Below are positions 58,055 through 64,000 of a DNA stretch of 64,000 nt, in pieces. Origin of the DNA: Streptomyces koelreuteriae. GTDB lineage: Bacteria > Actinomycetota > Actinomycetes > Streptomycetales > Streptomycetaceae. The notes beneath the pieces are model-generated. The model had not been told where the DNA came from and ran no database searches. It saw nothing but the letters and a program-made list of their open reading frames with translations. Position numbers and translations under genes: made by a program. Numbering within the stretch: position 1 is the stretch's first letter; each line of letters starts with the position of its first letter. The stretch spans positions 1,488,001 to 1,552,000 of the forward strand of contig NZ_CP075896.1 in NCBI RefSeq assembly GCF_018604545.1. Reading direction: 5' to 3'.

Positions 58055-59689
58055 ATGGCTGGCAGCACGCACTCCGTGAGCAACCAGGTCCCGCCGCTGG
58101 TCGGGTACGACGTCTTCACCGCGGACCAGGCCCTCACGGCCGGGGTCGAACGGCATCTGGATCCGGAGCTGCTCGACGAGGTGCTCGGCGAGCTGTCGGC
58201 GCTCGGGCGGGCCTCCGGCGCGGCCCAGGTGCAGGAGTGGGGCGTGCGCGCCAACGAGAATCCGCCGCGGCTGCGCACCCACGACCGGTACGGCGAGCGG
58301 ATCGACGAGGTCGACTTCCATCCGTCCTGGCACCGGCTGCTCGGCAAGGGTGTCTCGGCCGGTCTGACGGCGGCCTGGGCCCGGCCCGGCGGGCACGTCC
58401 GGCGGGCGGCGGCGTTCCTGGTGTGGACGCAGGTCGAGGCGGGCAACGGCTGCCCGCTGTCGATGACGCACGCGGCGGTGCCCGCCCTGCGCACGGACCC
58501 GGAGCTGGCCGCCGAGTGGGAGCCGCGGCTGACGTCCATGGTCTACGACCGTGAGCTGCGGCCCGCGCACCTGAAGGCCGGCGCGCTGTTCGGGATGGGC
58601 ATGACGGAGAAGCAGGGCGGCAGCGACGTCCGGGCGAACACGACCTCCGCGCGGCCCCTCGCCGAGGACGGGACGTACGAACTGACCGGGCACAAGTGGT
58701 TCTGCTCGGCGCCGATGTCCGACGGCTTCCTGGTGCTGGCGCAGGCTCCGGGCGGGCTGACCTGCTTCCTGGTGCCGCGGGTGCTGGCGGACGGGACGCG
58801 CAACGTGTTCCTGGTCCAGCGGCTCAAGGACAAGCTCGGCAACCGGTCGAACGCCTCGGCGGAGGTCGAGTTCGACGGGACCTGGGCGCGCCGGGTCGGC
58901 GAGGAGGGGCGCGGGGTGCGCACCATCATCGGGATGGTCGCGGCGACCCGGCTCGACTGTGTGCTGGGCTCGGCGGGGCTGATGCGGCAGGCCGTGGCGC
59001 AGGCGGTGCACCACTGCACCCACCGCGAGGCGTTCGGCGGGAAGCTCGTCGACAAGCCGCTGATGCGCAATGTCCTCGCCGATCTCGCCCTGGAGTCGGA
59101 GGCGGCGACGACGCTGGCGCTGCGGCTCGCGGCCGCCTACGACGACGGCGGCGAGCAGGAGCGGGCGCTGCTGCGGATCGCGGTGCCGGCCGCCAAGTAC
59201 TGGGTGACCAAGCGGTGCCCGCCGGTGGCGGTGGAGGCGGCGGAGTGCCTGGGCGGCAACGGGTACGTCGAGGAGTCCGGAATGCCCCGGCTGGTGCGGG
59301 AGTCGCCGCTCAACTCGGTCTGGGAGGGCGCGGGCAATGTCCAGGCCCTCGATGTGCTGCGGGCGTTGCAGCGGGAGCCGGGCGCGCTGGACGCGTATCT
59401 GCGGGAGGTCGGGCAGGCGCGCGGCGCCGACCACCGGCTCGACGGGGCCATCAAGAACCTGCTGACCGAACTGGCCGATCTGGAGGGCGTGGAGGGGCGG
59501 GCGCGACGGCTGGCGGAGCGGCTCGCGCTGGTGCTCCAGGGATCGCTGCTGGTCAGGTTCGCGCCGCCGCAGGTGGCCGACGCGTTCTGCGCCGCCCGGC
59601 TGGGCGGTGACGGGGGCGCGGCCTTCGGGACGCTGCCGCACACGCTGGATCTGGCGGCGGTGGTGGAGCGGGCGCGTCCGGTGTCCTGA
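58055..59689 (+). CDS. AidB-like acyl-CoA dehydrogenase family protein
   Basis: 544 residues, the length of the AidB group rather than of ordinary acyl-CoA dehydrogenases (about 380). AidB-type features are QVQEWGVRANENPPRLRTHD near the N-terminus, GMGMTEKQGGSDVRANTT, HKWFCSAPMSDGFLVLAQ, and ECLGGNGYVEESGMPRLVRE, which places the active-site region near the flavin. FAD should bind at the middle beta domain. AidB protects DNA during alkylation stress in E. coli, while related actinobacterial proteins may act in fatty or branched-chain acid breakdown. An 11-bp-arm hairpin follows the gene. Confidence 0.88.
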   Translation: MAGSTHSVSNQVPPLVGYDVFTADQALTAGVERHLDPELLDEVLGELSALGRASGAAQVQEWGVRANENPPRLRTHDRYGERIDEVDFHPSWHRLLGKGVSAGLTAAWARPGGHVRRAAAFLVWTQVEAGNGCPLSMTHAAVPALRTDPELAAEWEPRLTSMVYDRELRPAHLKAGALFGMGMTEKQGGSDVRANTTSARPLAEDGTYELTGHKWFCSAPMSDGFLVLAQAPGGLTCFLVPRVLADGTRNVFLVQRLKDKLGNRSNASAEVEFDGTWARRVGEEGRGVRTIIGMVAATRLDCVLGSAGLMRQAVAQAVHHCTHREAFGGKLVDKPLMRNVLADLALESEAATTLALRLAAAYDDGGEQERALLRIAVPAAKYWVTKRCPPVAVEAAECLGGNGYVEESGMPRLVRESPLNSVWEGAGNVQALDVLRALQREPGALDAYLREVGQARGADHRLDGAIKNLLTELADLEGVEGRARRLAERLALVLQGSLLVRFAPPQVADAFCAARLGGDGGAAFGTLPHTLDLAAVVERARPVS

Positions 59690-59744
59690 CCCGGTGTTCG
59701 ACCTGGTGCTCTGACCTGGTGTTCTGAACCGCTCGCCCGGGAGC

Positions 59745-59778
59745 GGGGGTGGTGCTGCGCCGACACGGCACCACCCCC
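59745..59778 (+). terminator. Probable terminator after the AidB-like gene
   Basis: GGGGGTGGTGC and its exact complement GCACCACCCCC (11-bp arms) around 12 bases, 56 bp beyond the stop codon. There is no T-tract, as is common for Streptomyces hairpins. Confidence 0.6.
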
Positions 59779-59861
59779 GCGGCACTGGCCCGTTCGAGCC
59801 ATCGAACGCCGCTCGGGACGGCGCTGCTCAATTTTCAGCCACGGCCCGGCCGTTCACCAGG

Positions 59862-59879
59862 GTTGCAAGGGGTTGCAAC
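59862..59879. promoter_or_regulatory. Operator-like palindrome upstream of the GAF regulator gene
   Basis: GTTGCAA-GGGG-TTGCAAC: 7-bp perfect arms, which also form a tandem GGTTGCAA repeat. It lies about 95 bp before the ATG at 59973 and may bind the regulator itself. Confidence 0.5.
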
Positions 59880-59972
59880 TTGATGCCGACTGTGTGCGGA
59901 GTGTGCGCGTCCGTCAGGGGCAGACGGCACTATGAGACGGACAGTCGGAAACGGCTCCGGGGGGACACGCCG

Positions 59973-61250
59973 ATGGACGTCACGCAGCTCGCCGCGGTGA
60001 ACGCCACGCGGGCGGCCCGGGTCCTCGACGAGGTCCGTTCCGCCCGGCTCGCCGGGCAGCCCGCCCCCGTGGCGCCGCGGCCGGTCATCGAGCAGTCCTG
60101 GGAGCGGATGCTGCGCGGCGGCGTCGACCCGGACCACGACGTCCGGGCGGGGCTGCTGCCCCTGGACGAGGTGCGGCGGCGGCGCGAGACCTCGGCGCTG
60201 CGCCATGTGCTGCCGGTGCTGCGGGAGGGGCTGCTGGCGGTCGCGGACATCGCGCACCACATCATGGTGGTCGCCGACGAGGAGGGCCGGGTGCTGTGGC
60301 GCGAGGGCAGCGCGCCGGTGCTGCGCAAGGCCGACGGGCTCGGGTTCGAACTCGGCGCGGACTGGCGCGAGGACGTCGTCGGCACGAACGGCCTGGGCAC
60401 TCCGGCGGTGGTGCGCCGGCCCGTGCAGGTCTTCGCCGCCGAGCACTTCGTGCGCTCCCAGGCCGGCTGGACCTGCGCCGGCGCTCCCCTGACGGATCCC
60501 CGGGACGGCAGGCTGCTCGGCGTGGTGGACGTGAGCGGGCCGCTGGAGACGATGCATCCGGCCACGCTCGCCTGGGTCGACTCGGTGGCCAAGCTCGCCG
60601 AGGCCCGGCTGCGGGAGATGCACGTGGAGTCGCTGGAGCGGCTGCGCGCGGTGGCGGCGCCGGTGCTGGCCCGGCTCGGCGGGCGCGCCCTGGTGGTCGA
60701 CCCGGACGGCTGGACCGCCGCGGTGAGCGGGATGCCGTACACCCGGCGGATCGCCCTGCCCAAGTCGCTGTCGGCGGGCCCGCGGTGGCTGCCGGTGCTC
60801 GGGCCGTGCTCGGTCGAGCCGCTGGCCGGGGGCTGGCTGGTGCGGGCCGCCGCCGACGAGCCGGTGCCGCACGGGGCGACCAGGATCGTGCTGGACCTCA
60901 GACAGGCGCGGAGCTGGTCGGTGGAGGTCTCCCAAGGCGCCGGGTCCTGGGCCCGCGAACTGAGTCCCCGGCATGCCGAGTTGCTGTACCTCCTCGCCGT
61001 CCACCGCACCGGGCGCAGCGCCTCGGGCCTGGCCGGGGACGTGTTCGGCGACCCGGCCCGCACGGTGACGGTGCGCGCCGAGATGTCGCGGGTACGGCGG
61101 TATCTGGGGGCGTTGCTGGAGCACCGGCCGTACCGGTTCGCCGAGGACGCCGAGGTCGAGCTGCTGCTCCCGGACGACCCGCAAGATCTGCTGCCGTACA
61201 CCACGGCACCGGCGGTGCGCGGGCTCCGCGCCTCCGCACCGGCCCCCTGA
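59973..61250 (+). CDS. GAF-domain transcriptional regulator
   Basis: 425 residues. An N-terminal helical region (ARPVIEQSWERMLRGGVDPD-like, typical of AcoR-family activators) is followed by a GAF sensor domain (about 85-215, VADIAHHIMVVADEEGRVLW, DVVGTNGLGTPAVVRRPVQV). After a linker there is a winged-helix region (about 325-390, LSPRHAELLYLLAVHRTGRS A, RTVTVRAEMSRVRRYLGALL). There is no AAA+ domain of the sigma-54 type, as expected in Streptomyces. The ligand is unknown. The ATG at 59973 is chosen for the start of family similarity; the longer frame from 59880 would overlap the operator. Confidence 0.85.
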   Translation: MDVTQLAAVNATRAARVLDEVRSARLAGQPAPVAPRPVIEQSWERMLRGGVDPDHDVRAGLLPLDEVRRRRETSALRHVLPVLREGLLAVADIAHHIMVVADEEGRVLWREGSAPVLRKADGLGFELGADWREDVVGTNGLGTPAVVRRPVQVFAAEHFVRSQAGWTCAGAPLTDPRDGRLLGVVDVSGPLETMHPATLAWVDSVAKLAEARLREMHVESLERLRAVAAPVLARLGGRALVVDPDGWTAAVSGMPYTRRIALPKSLSAGPRWLPVLGPCSVEPLAGGWLVRAAADEPVPHGATRIVLDLRQARSWSVEVSQGAGSWARELSPRHAELLYLLAVHRTGRSASGLAGDVFGDPARTVTVRAEMSRVRRYLGALLEHRPYRFAEDAEVELLLPDDPQDLLPYTTAPAVRGLRASAPAP

Positions 61251-61425
61251 GGTTCACCGGACGTGTCGCCCGACTGTCGCCCAGGGGTACATCTTTCGCA
61301 TATTTGCGGGGTCTTCGTCCGCCACCCCGCTCACCTGCCGTAGCATCCCTCTACGGGTCACCCCACCTGCTCCTCCGTCAACGTATGGATCATCAGGCGC
61401 AGTTGGCCCGCCTCAGGAGGGCGTT

Positions 61426-62733
61426 ATGAAGCATCGCGGCAGACACCGGCGGCGCAGGCGGGGCAGGGCGGTACGGGCGACGCTGGCCGGGACGGCCCTC
61501 GCGCTCACCGCCGCAGCCACCCTGATCAGCGCTTCGCAGGCCGAGGTCACGGACGCCCCGGGGACCCTGAAGCCGATCAGTGCGACCGCCGAGGCCGGGC
61601 GGCTGCCGCTGGCCGAGCACCGGGTGCCGGATCAGTGGCTCGACCGGCTCTCCTCCGAGATGGGCCGCCCCGTCGGCGTCGGCGCGGTGCTGGAGAGCGC
61701 CGACCGCCCGCTGCGGGACGCGGCCGGCTGTTCGACCGCCGAGAAGCAGGCCCTGCCCATAGAACCGGCGGCCACCCGCGCGTACTGCTTCGGCGGCGCC
61801 GACACCCGGGGCTGGCGGCCCGGCGCGGTCACCACCTCGGGAGACGCGGACGACGACGGCCGCTGGGGCGACAACCGTGTGATCCTCTCCGGCTGGACCA
61901 ACGGCGCCGAGGGCGGCTCCATGGACGGCCCGGCGCCCGAGCGGGGCCTGGCCAAGGTCGCCTTCGTCGACGCGAACGACCCGGACCGGCTCCGCTACAC
62001 CTGGGCCCTGCTGGCCGTCCCGGTGGACGGCGGGCACGACTACCGGGGGCTGGTCTCGCCTCTGTCCGGCATGGTCTGGTACCAGGACAAGCTGCTGGTG
62101 ACGACCCGCGAGGGCGACCGGAACGCGCTGTACGTGTACGACATGGACCGCATCCAGCGCGCCACCGTCGACTCCGAGGCGGTCGGCCGGGTGCGCGGCG
62201 GCTGGGCGGCGCACGGCTACCGGTACGTGCTGCCCGCCGTCGGCTCGTACACCCTGCAAGGCGGCGACGACGCGCGCCCGGCCACCGTCTCCCTGGACCG
62301 CAGTACCTCCCCCGACAGTCTGGTCGCGAGCGAGTGGGTGCCCGCGGACGGCGACCGGCGCACCCGGCTGTGGCGCTACGCGCTGAGCCGGGACCCGGCC
62401 CGGCCCGGCCTGCTCAGCACCGACTCCTTCGGACGCGCGGACCCGGTCGAGGCGTACGAGACGAAGACGACCGATGTGCGGGGCGTGCTGGCGTACCGCT
62501 CGGGCTGGTATCTCGACCGCGCGGCGGGCTCACCGGGCGGGCACGGGACGCTGTGGCGCCAGGACACCGGCAGCGCCCGGGCGACGGAGTGCGGGACGGA
62601 CGAGACCCGGCACTGCTGGAGCGGCCGGTCGGGCTCCCTGTCCTACTGGGAGGAGACCGGCGAGGTCTGGTCCCAGTCCGGCGGCATGCTGTTCGCACTG
62701 CCCCTGTCCTCGGTCGACCGGGCCCTCGACTAG
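61426..62733 (+). CDS. Secreted protein of unknown function, beta-propeller-like
   Basis: 435 residues, AGGAGG 5 nt before the ATG. A very basic N-terminus (RHRRRRRGRAVRATLAG) leads into a signal sequence (about 18-40). The mature part has four cysteines likely to pair (AGCSTAEK and RAYCFGG, TECGTDE and RHCWSGR). Its regularly spaced strands, such as GMVWYQDKLLVTTREGDRNA LYVYDMDRI and SWYLDRAAG-like sequence, suggest a propeller. No catalytic motif is recognised. It is conserved-looking but unassigned. Confidence 0.78.
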   Translation: MKHRGRHRRRRRGRAVRATLAGTALALTAAATLISASQAEVTDAPGTLKPISATAEAGRLPLAEHRVPDQWLDRLSSEMGRPVGVGAVLESADRPLRDAAGCSTAEKQALPIEPAATRAYCFGGADTRGWRPGAVTTSGDADDDGRWGDNRVILSGWTNGAEGGSMDGPAPERGLAKVAFVDANDPDRLRYTWALLAVPVDGGHDYRGLVSPLSGMVWYQDKLLVTTREGDRNALYVYDMDRIQRATVDSEAVGRVRGGWAAHGYRYVLPAVGSYTLQGGDDARPATVSLDRSTSPDSLVASEWVPADGDRRTRLWRYALSRDPARPGLLSTDSFGRADPVEAYETKTTDVRGVLAYRSGWYLDRAAGSPGGHGTLWRQDTGSARATECGTDETRHCWSGRSGSLSYWEETGEVWSQSGGMLFALPLSSVDRALD

Positions 62734-62814
62734 GGCGCCTCCGGCCGCGTGCCGCCCATGACCCGGGCCCCGGGGGTTCGACAGTTCGTCACACCTGATG
62801 ATTTCCTGACCCTC

Positions 62815-63387
62815 ATGCCGACCATCGCCGTGACCACCTGGTCCCTGGAGCAGACCGCCCCGACCGACCTGCTGCCGGCCGTCGCGCCGGAAGGGGACGT
62901 CCGGGTCGTGCGCTCCGAGGTGCCCTCGCCCGAGTTCAGCCGGTTCCTGTACGCGTCGGTGGGCGGCGACATCCGCTGGACCGACCGGCTGAGCTGGTCG
63001 TACGCCCGCTGGCAGGAGCACCTGGAGCGGCCCGGCGTGGAGACGTGGGTGGCCTACGACCGGGGCACGCCCGCCGGGTACGTGGAGCTGGAGGCGCAGG
63101 ACGACGCGGTCGTGGAGATCGTCTACTTCGGGCTGCTGCCCGGCTTCCGGGGCCGGCGCATCGGCGGGCACCTGCTGTCGTACGGCACGGCCCGGGCCTG
63201 GGACCTCGCGGACCGCTGGGCGGGACTGACGCCGACGAAGCGGGTCTGGCTGCACACCTGCAGCAAGGACGGCGAGCACGCGATGGACAACTACCAGCGC
63301 CGTGGGTTCCAGCTGTTCGACACCAAGGTCGAGGAGGAGGCGGACGTCGCCGCTCCGGGACCGTGGCCTGGGGCGTTCCCCGTCTGA
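62815..63387 (+). CDS. GNAT-family N-acetyltransferase
   Basis: 190 residues. The acetyl-CoA-binding motif A is VEIVYFGLLPGFRGRRIGGHLL, with the R-G-R-R-I-G-G pyrophosphate loop. Motif B is present as NYQRRGFQLFDT near the C-terminus, which places the acetyl-CoA thiol. The substrate is unknown. ATG 62815 is chosen as the start of similarity; the frame from 62749 adds 22 residues without features. It is the gene directly upstream of the sulfite reductase leader, 126 bp from the small leader peptide. Confidence 0.85.
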   Translation: MPTIAVTTWSLEQTAPTDLLPAVAPEGDVRVVRSEVPSPEFSRFLYASVGGDIRWTDRLSWSYARWQEHLERPGVETWVAYDRGTPAGYVELEAQDDAVVEIVYFGLLPGFRGRRIGGHLLSYGTARAWDLADRWAGLTPTKRVWLHTCSKDGEHAMDNYQRRGFQLFDTKVEEEADVAAPGPWPGAFPV

Positions 63388-63425
63388 CCTGGTCGGACAC
63401 CCCGGGATGACCCGATGTGACCAAG

Positions 63426-63460
63426 GACACGCGTGTCTTGGATTCCGAGACACGAGTGTC
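63426..63460. promoter_or_regulatory. Two repeated palindromes upstream of the sulfite reductase leader
   Basis: GACACGCGTGTC (63426-63437, perfect) and GACACGAGTGTC (63449-63460, one mismatch pair), with 23 bp between their starts, about two helical turns. They are probable binding sites for a regulator of sulfur assimilation. Confidence 0.55.
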
Positions 63461-63476
63461 CGAATCTTGGACGAAG

Positions 63477-63491
63477 CTGGACTGTGTCCAG
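63477..63491. promoter_or_regulatory. Hairpin-forming inverted repeat in the leader region
   Basis: CTGGAC-TGT-GTCCAG, 6-bp arms around 3 bases, 22 nt upstream of the leader peptide start. It could be an operator or, if transcribed, a hairpin near the leader's ribosome-binding region. Confidence 0.4.
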
Positions 63492-63513
63492 ATCGCCGTG
63501 ACACGCTTCCGTC

Positions 63514-63597
63514 ATGTCTGGAACTGGAATTGCCTTGGTGAGTCGGCGGCACGTCGACCTCGGCCGCATGTCCAGCGCCATCTGTCCGGCGCGCTGA
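63514..63597 (+). CDS. Sulfur-assimilation leader peptide (27 residues)
   Basis: A short ORF encoding MSGTGIALVSRRHVDLGR followed by MSSAICPAR. The (S)RRHVDLGRMSSAIC core is the well-known actinobacterial 'putative leader peptide' found upstream of sulfite reductase and other sulfur genes. Its Cys codon near the end fits a cis-acting, cysteine-responsive attenuation mechanism, in which ribosome stalling or release at the Cys codon alters expression of the downstream operon. That mechanism is inference by analogy with cysteine-responsive leaders reported in mycobacteria. It ends 129 bp before the sulfite reductase gene. It was not annotated on length alone because it is below the usual ORF cut-off. 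Confidence 0.85.
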   Translation: MSGTGIALVSRRHVDLGRMSSAICPAR

Positions 63598-63726
63598 GAG
63601 CACTCACGCAGCCCGGCATCCCTCTTTCTTGTCTCCATACCTGCGCAATGACGCGCCCGTACCAGCGTGCGCCCGCACGCGCAGGTCAGAGCCGCTTTCC
63701 CGCCTGTCCCGAAGGACGTATCAACC

Positions 63727-64000
63727 ATGGCCGCCACCCCGCAGAAGCCTGCCGCCGCGACTCCCCGCCGCAAGGTGAGCCGTCACCGCGGTGAGGGTCA
63801 GTGGGCCGTGGGACACCACACCCCGCTCAACGGCAACGAGCAGTTCAAGAAGGACGACGACGGTCTCAATGTGCGGACACGCATTGAGACGATCTACTCC
63901 AAGCGGGGCTTCGACTCGATCGACCCGAACGACCTGCGCGGACGGATGCGCTGGTGGGGTCTGTACACCCAGCGCCGCCCCGGGATCGACGGCGGCAAGA
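63727..64000 (+). CDS. Assimilatory sulfite (nitrite/sulfite) reductase, N-terminal part
   Basis: The first 91 codons of a gene that runs off the right edge. The N-terminus reads VSRHRGEGQWAVGHHTPLNG, NEQFKKDDDGLNVRTRIETI and DLRGRMRWWGLYTQRRPG, which matches the ferredoxin-dependent sulfite reductase of Streptomyces. The enzyme reduces sulfite to sulfide with siroheme and a [4Fe-4S] cluster for cysteine synthesis; the cluster-binding cysteines lie beyond the window. GAAGGA about 10 nt upstream supports the ATG. The leader peptide and paired palindromes upstream suggest control by sulfur or cysteine status. Confidence 0.88.
   Translation, partial: MAATPQKPAAATPRRKVSRHRGEGQWAVGHHTPLNGNEQFKKDDDGLNVRTRIETIYSKRGFDSIDPNDLRGRMRWWGLYTQRRPGIDGGK

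Noticed and set aside
63417..63794. 125-codon frame running through the sulfite reductase leader region
   Set aside because: It contradicts the conserved leader peptide frame and the palindromes; the translation has no family similarity.
1..64000. tRNA, rRNA, insertion sequences and prophage genes
   Set aside because: I found no tRNA cloverleaf, rRNA segment, transposase or integrase motif in the window, although small RNAs cannot be excluded by eye.

Overview
The window is high-GC actinobacterial DNA, almost certainly a Streptomyces chromosome: GC-rich third codon positions, many GTG starts, twin-arginine (Tat) signals on secreted enzymes, carbohydrate ABC transporters without their own ATPase, many short-leader or leaderless promoters (TANNNT about 6 nt before the start codon), and a sulfite-reductase gene preceded by the actinobacterial SRRHVDLGRMSSAIC-type leader peptide.

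Layout. 0-3.4 kb: a partial PEP-mutase/isocitrate-lyase family gene, a secreted protein of unknown function and a DUF2264 hydrolase. 3.5-9 kb: pectin side-chain and rhamnogalacturonan-I enzymes (SGNH rhamnogalacturonan acetylesterase, PL4 rhamnogalacturonan lyase, exo-beta-1,3-galactanase-like GH43 with a ricin-type lectin domain, arabinofuranosidase-like GH43). 9-19.5 kb: housekeeping and hypothetical genes (a frameshifted gene, an autotransporter-repeat surface protein, MOSC protein, phosphotransferase, amino-acid permease, homocysteine methyltransferase, a LacI regulator, a lipoprotein). 19.8-28 kb: a tightly coupled five-gene operon that is the most unusual part of the window: a membrane protein joining a Lon-like protease fold to a WD40 propeller, a PD40/TolB-like lipoprotein, a head-and-neck-only CCA-adding-type nucleotidyltransferase, an unknown protein and a SLATT-type two-helix membrane protein. 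28-50.8 kb: a second, larger polysaccharide-use region: carboxylesterase, two PF05426-type lyases, a GH28-like beta-helix hydrolase, two complete sugar ABC transporters, a 2-hydroxyacid dehydrogenase, two further LacI regulators, GH43 and GH109 enzymes. 50.9-64 kb: small regulators, stress/redox genes, a YihY/BrkB membrane protein, an AidB-like acyl-CoA dehydrogenase, a GAF regulator, a GNAT enzyme and the start of an assimilatory sulfite reductase.

How the parts work together. The two carbohydrate regions look like one pectin/rhamnogalacturonan-arabinogalactan programme: secreted lyases, esterases and glycosidases release oligosaccharides, two binding-protein transporters import them (presumably powered by a shared MsiK-type ATPase elsewhere), and LacI regulators respond. 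Two operator families can be seen. NAAGCGCTTTC-like sites lie at 4601, 4657, 39552 and 49714, the last in front of the LacI gene at 49751. AACCGGTT sites lie at 16813, 39032 and 39245, the first in front of the LacI gene at 16895. These suggest regulators controlling distant transport and enzyme operons. The 19.8-28 kb operon joins a protease-sensor, a nucleotidyltransferase and a predicted membrane-perforating effector, which is the logic of nucleotide-dependent immune systems such as CBASS but with unusual parts; I consider it the best candidate for an undescribed system.
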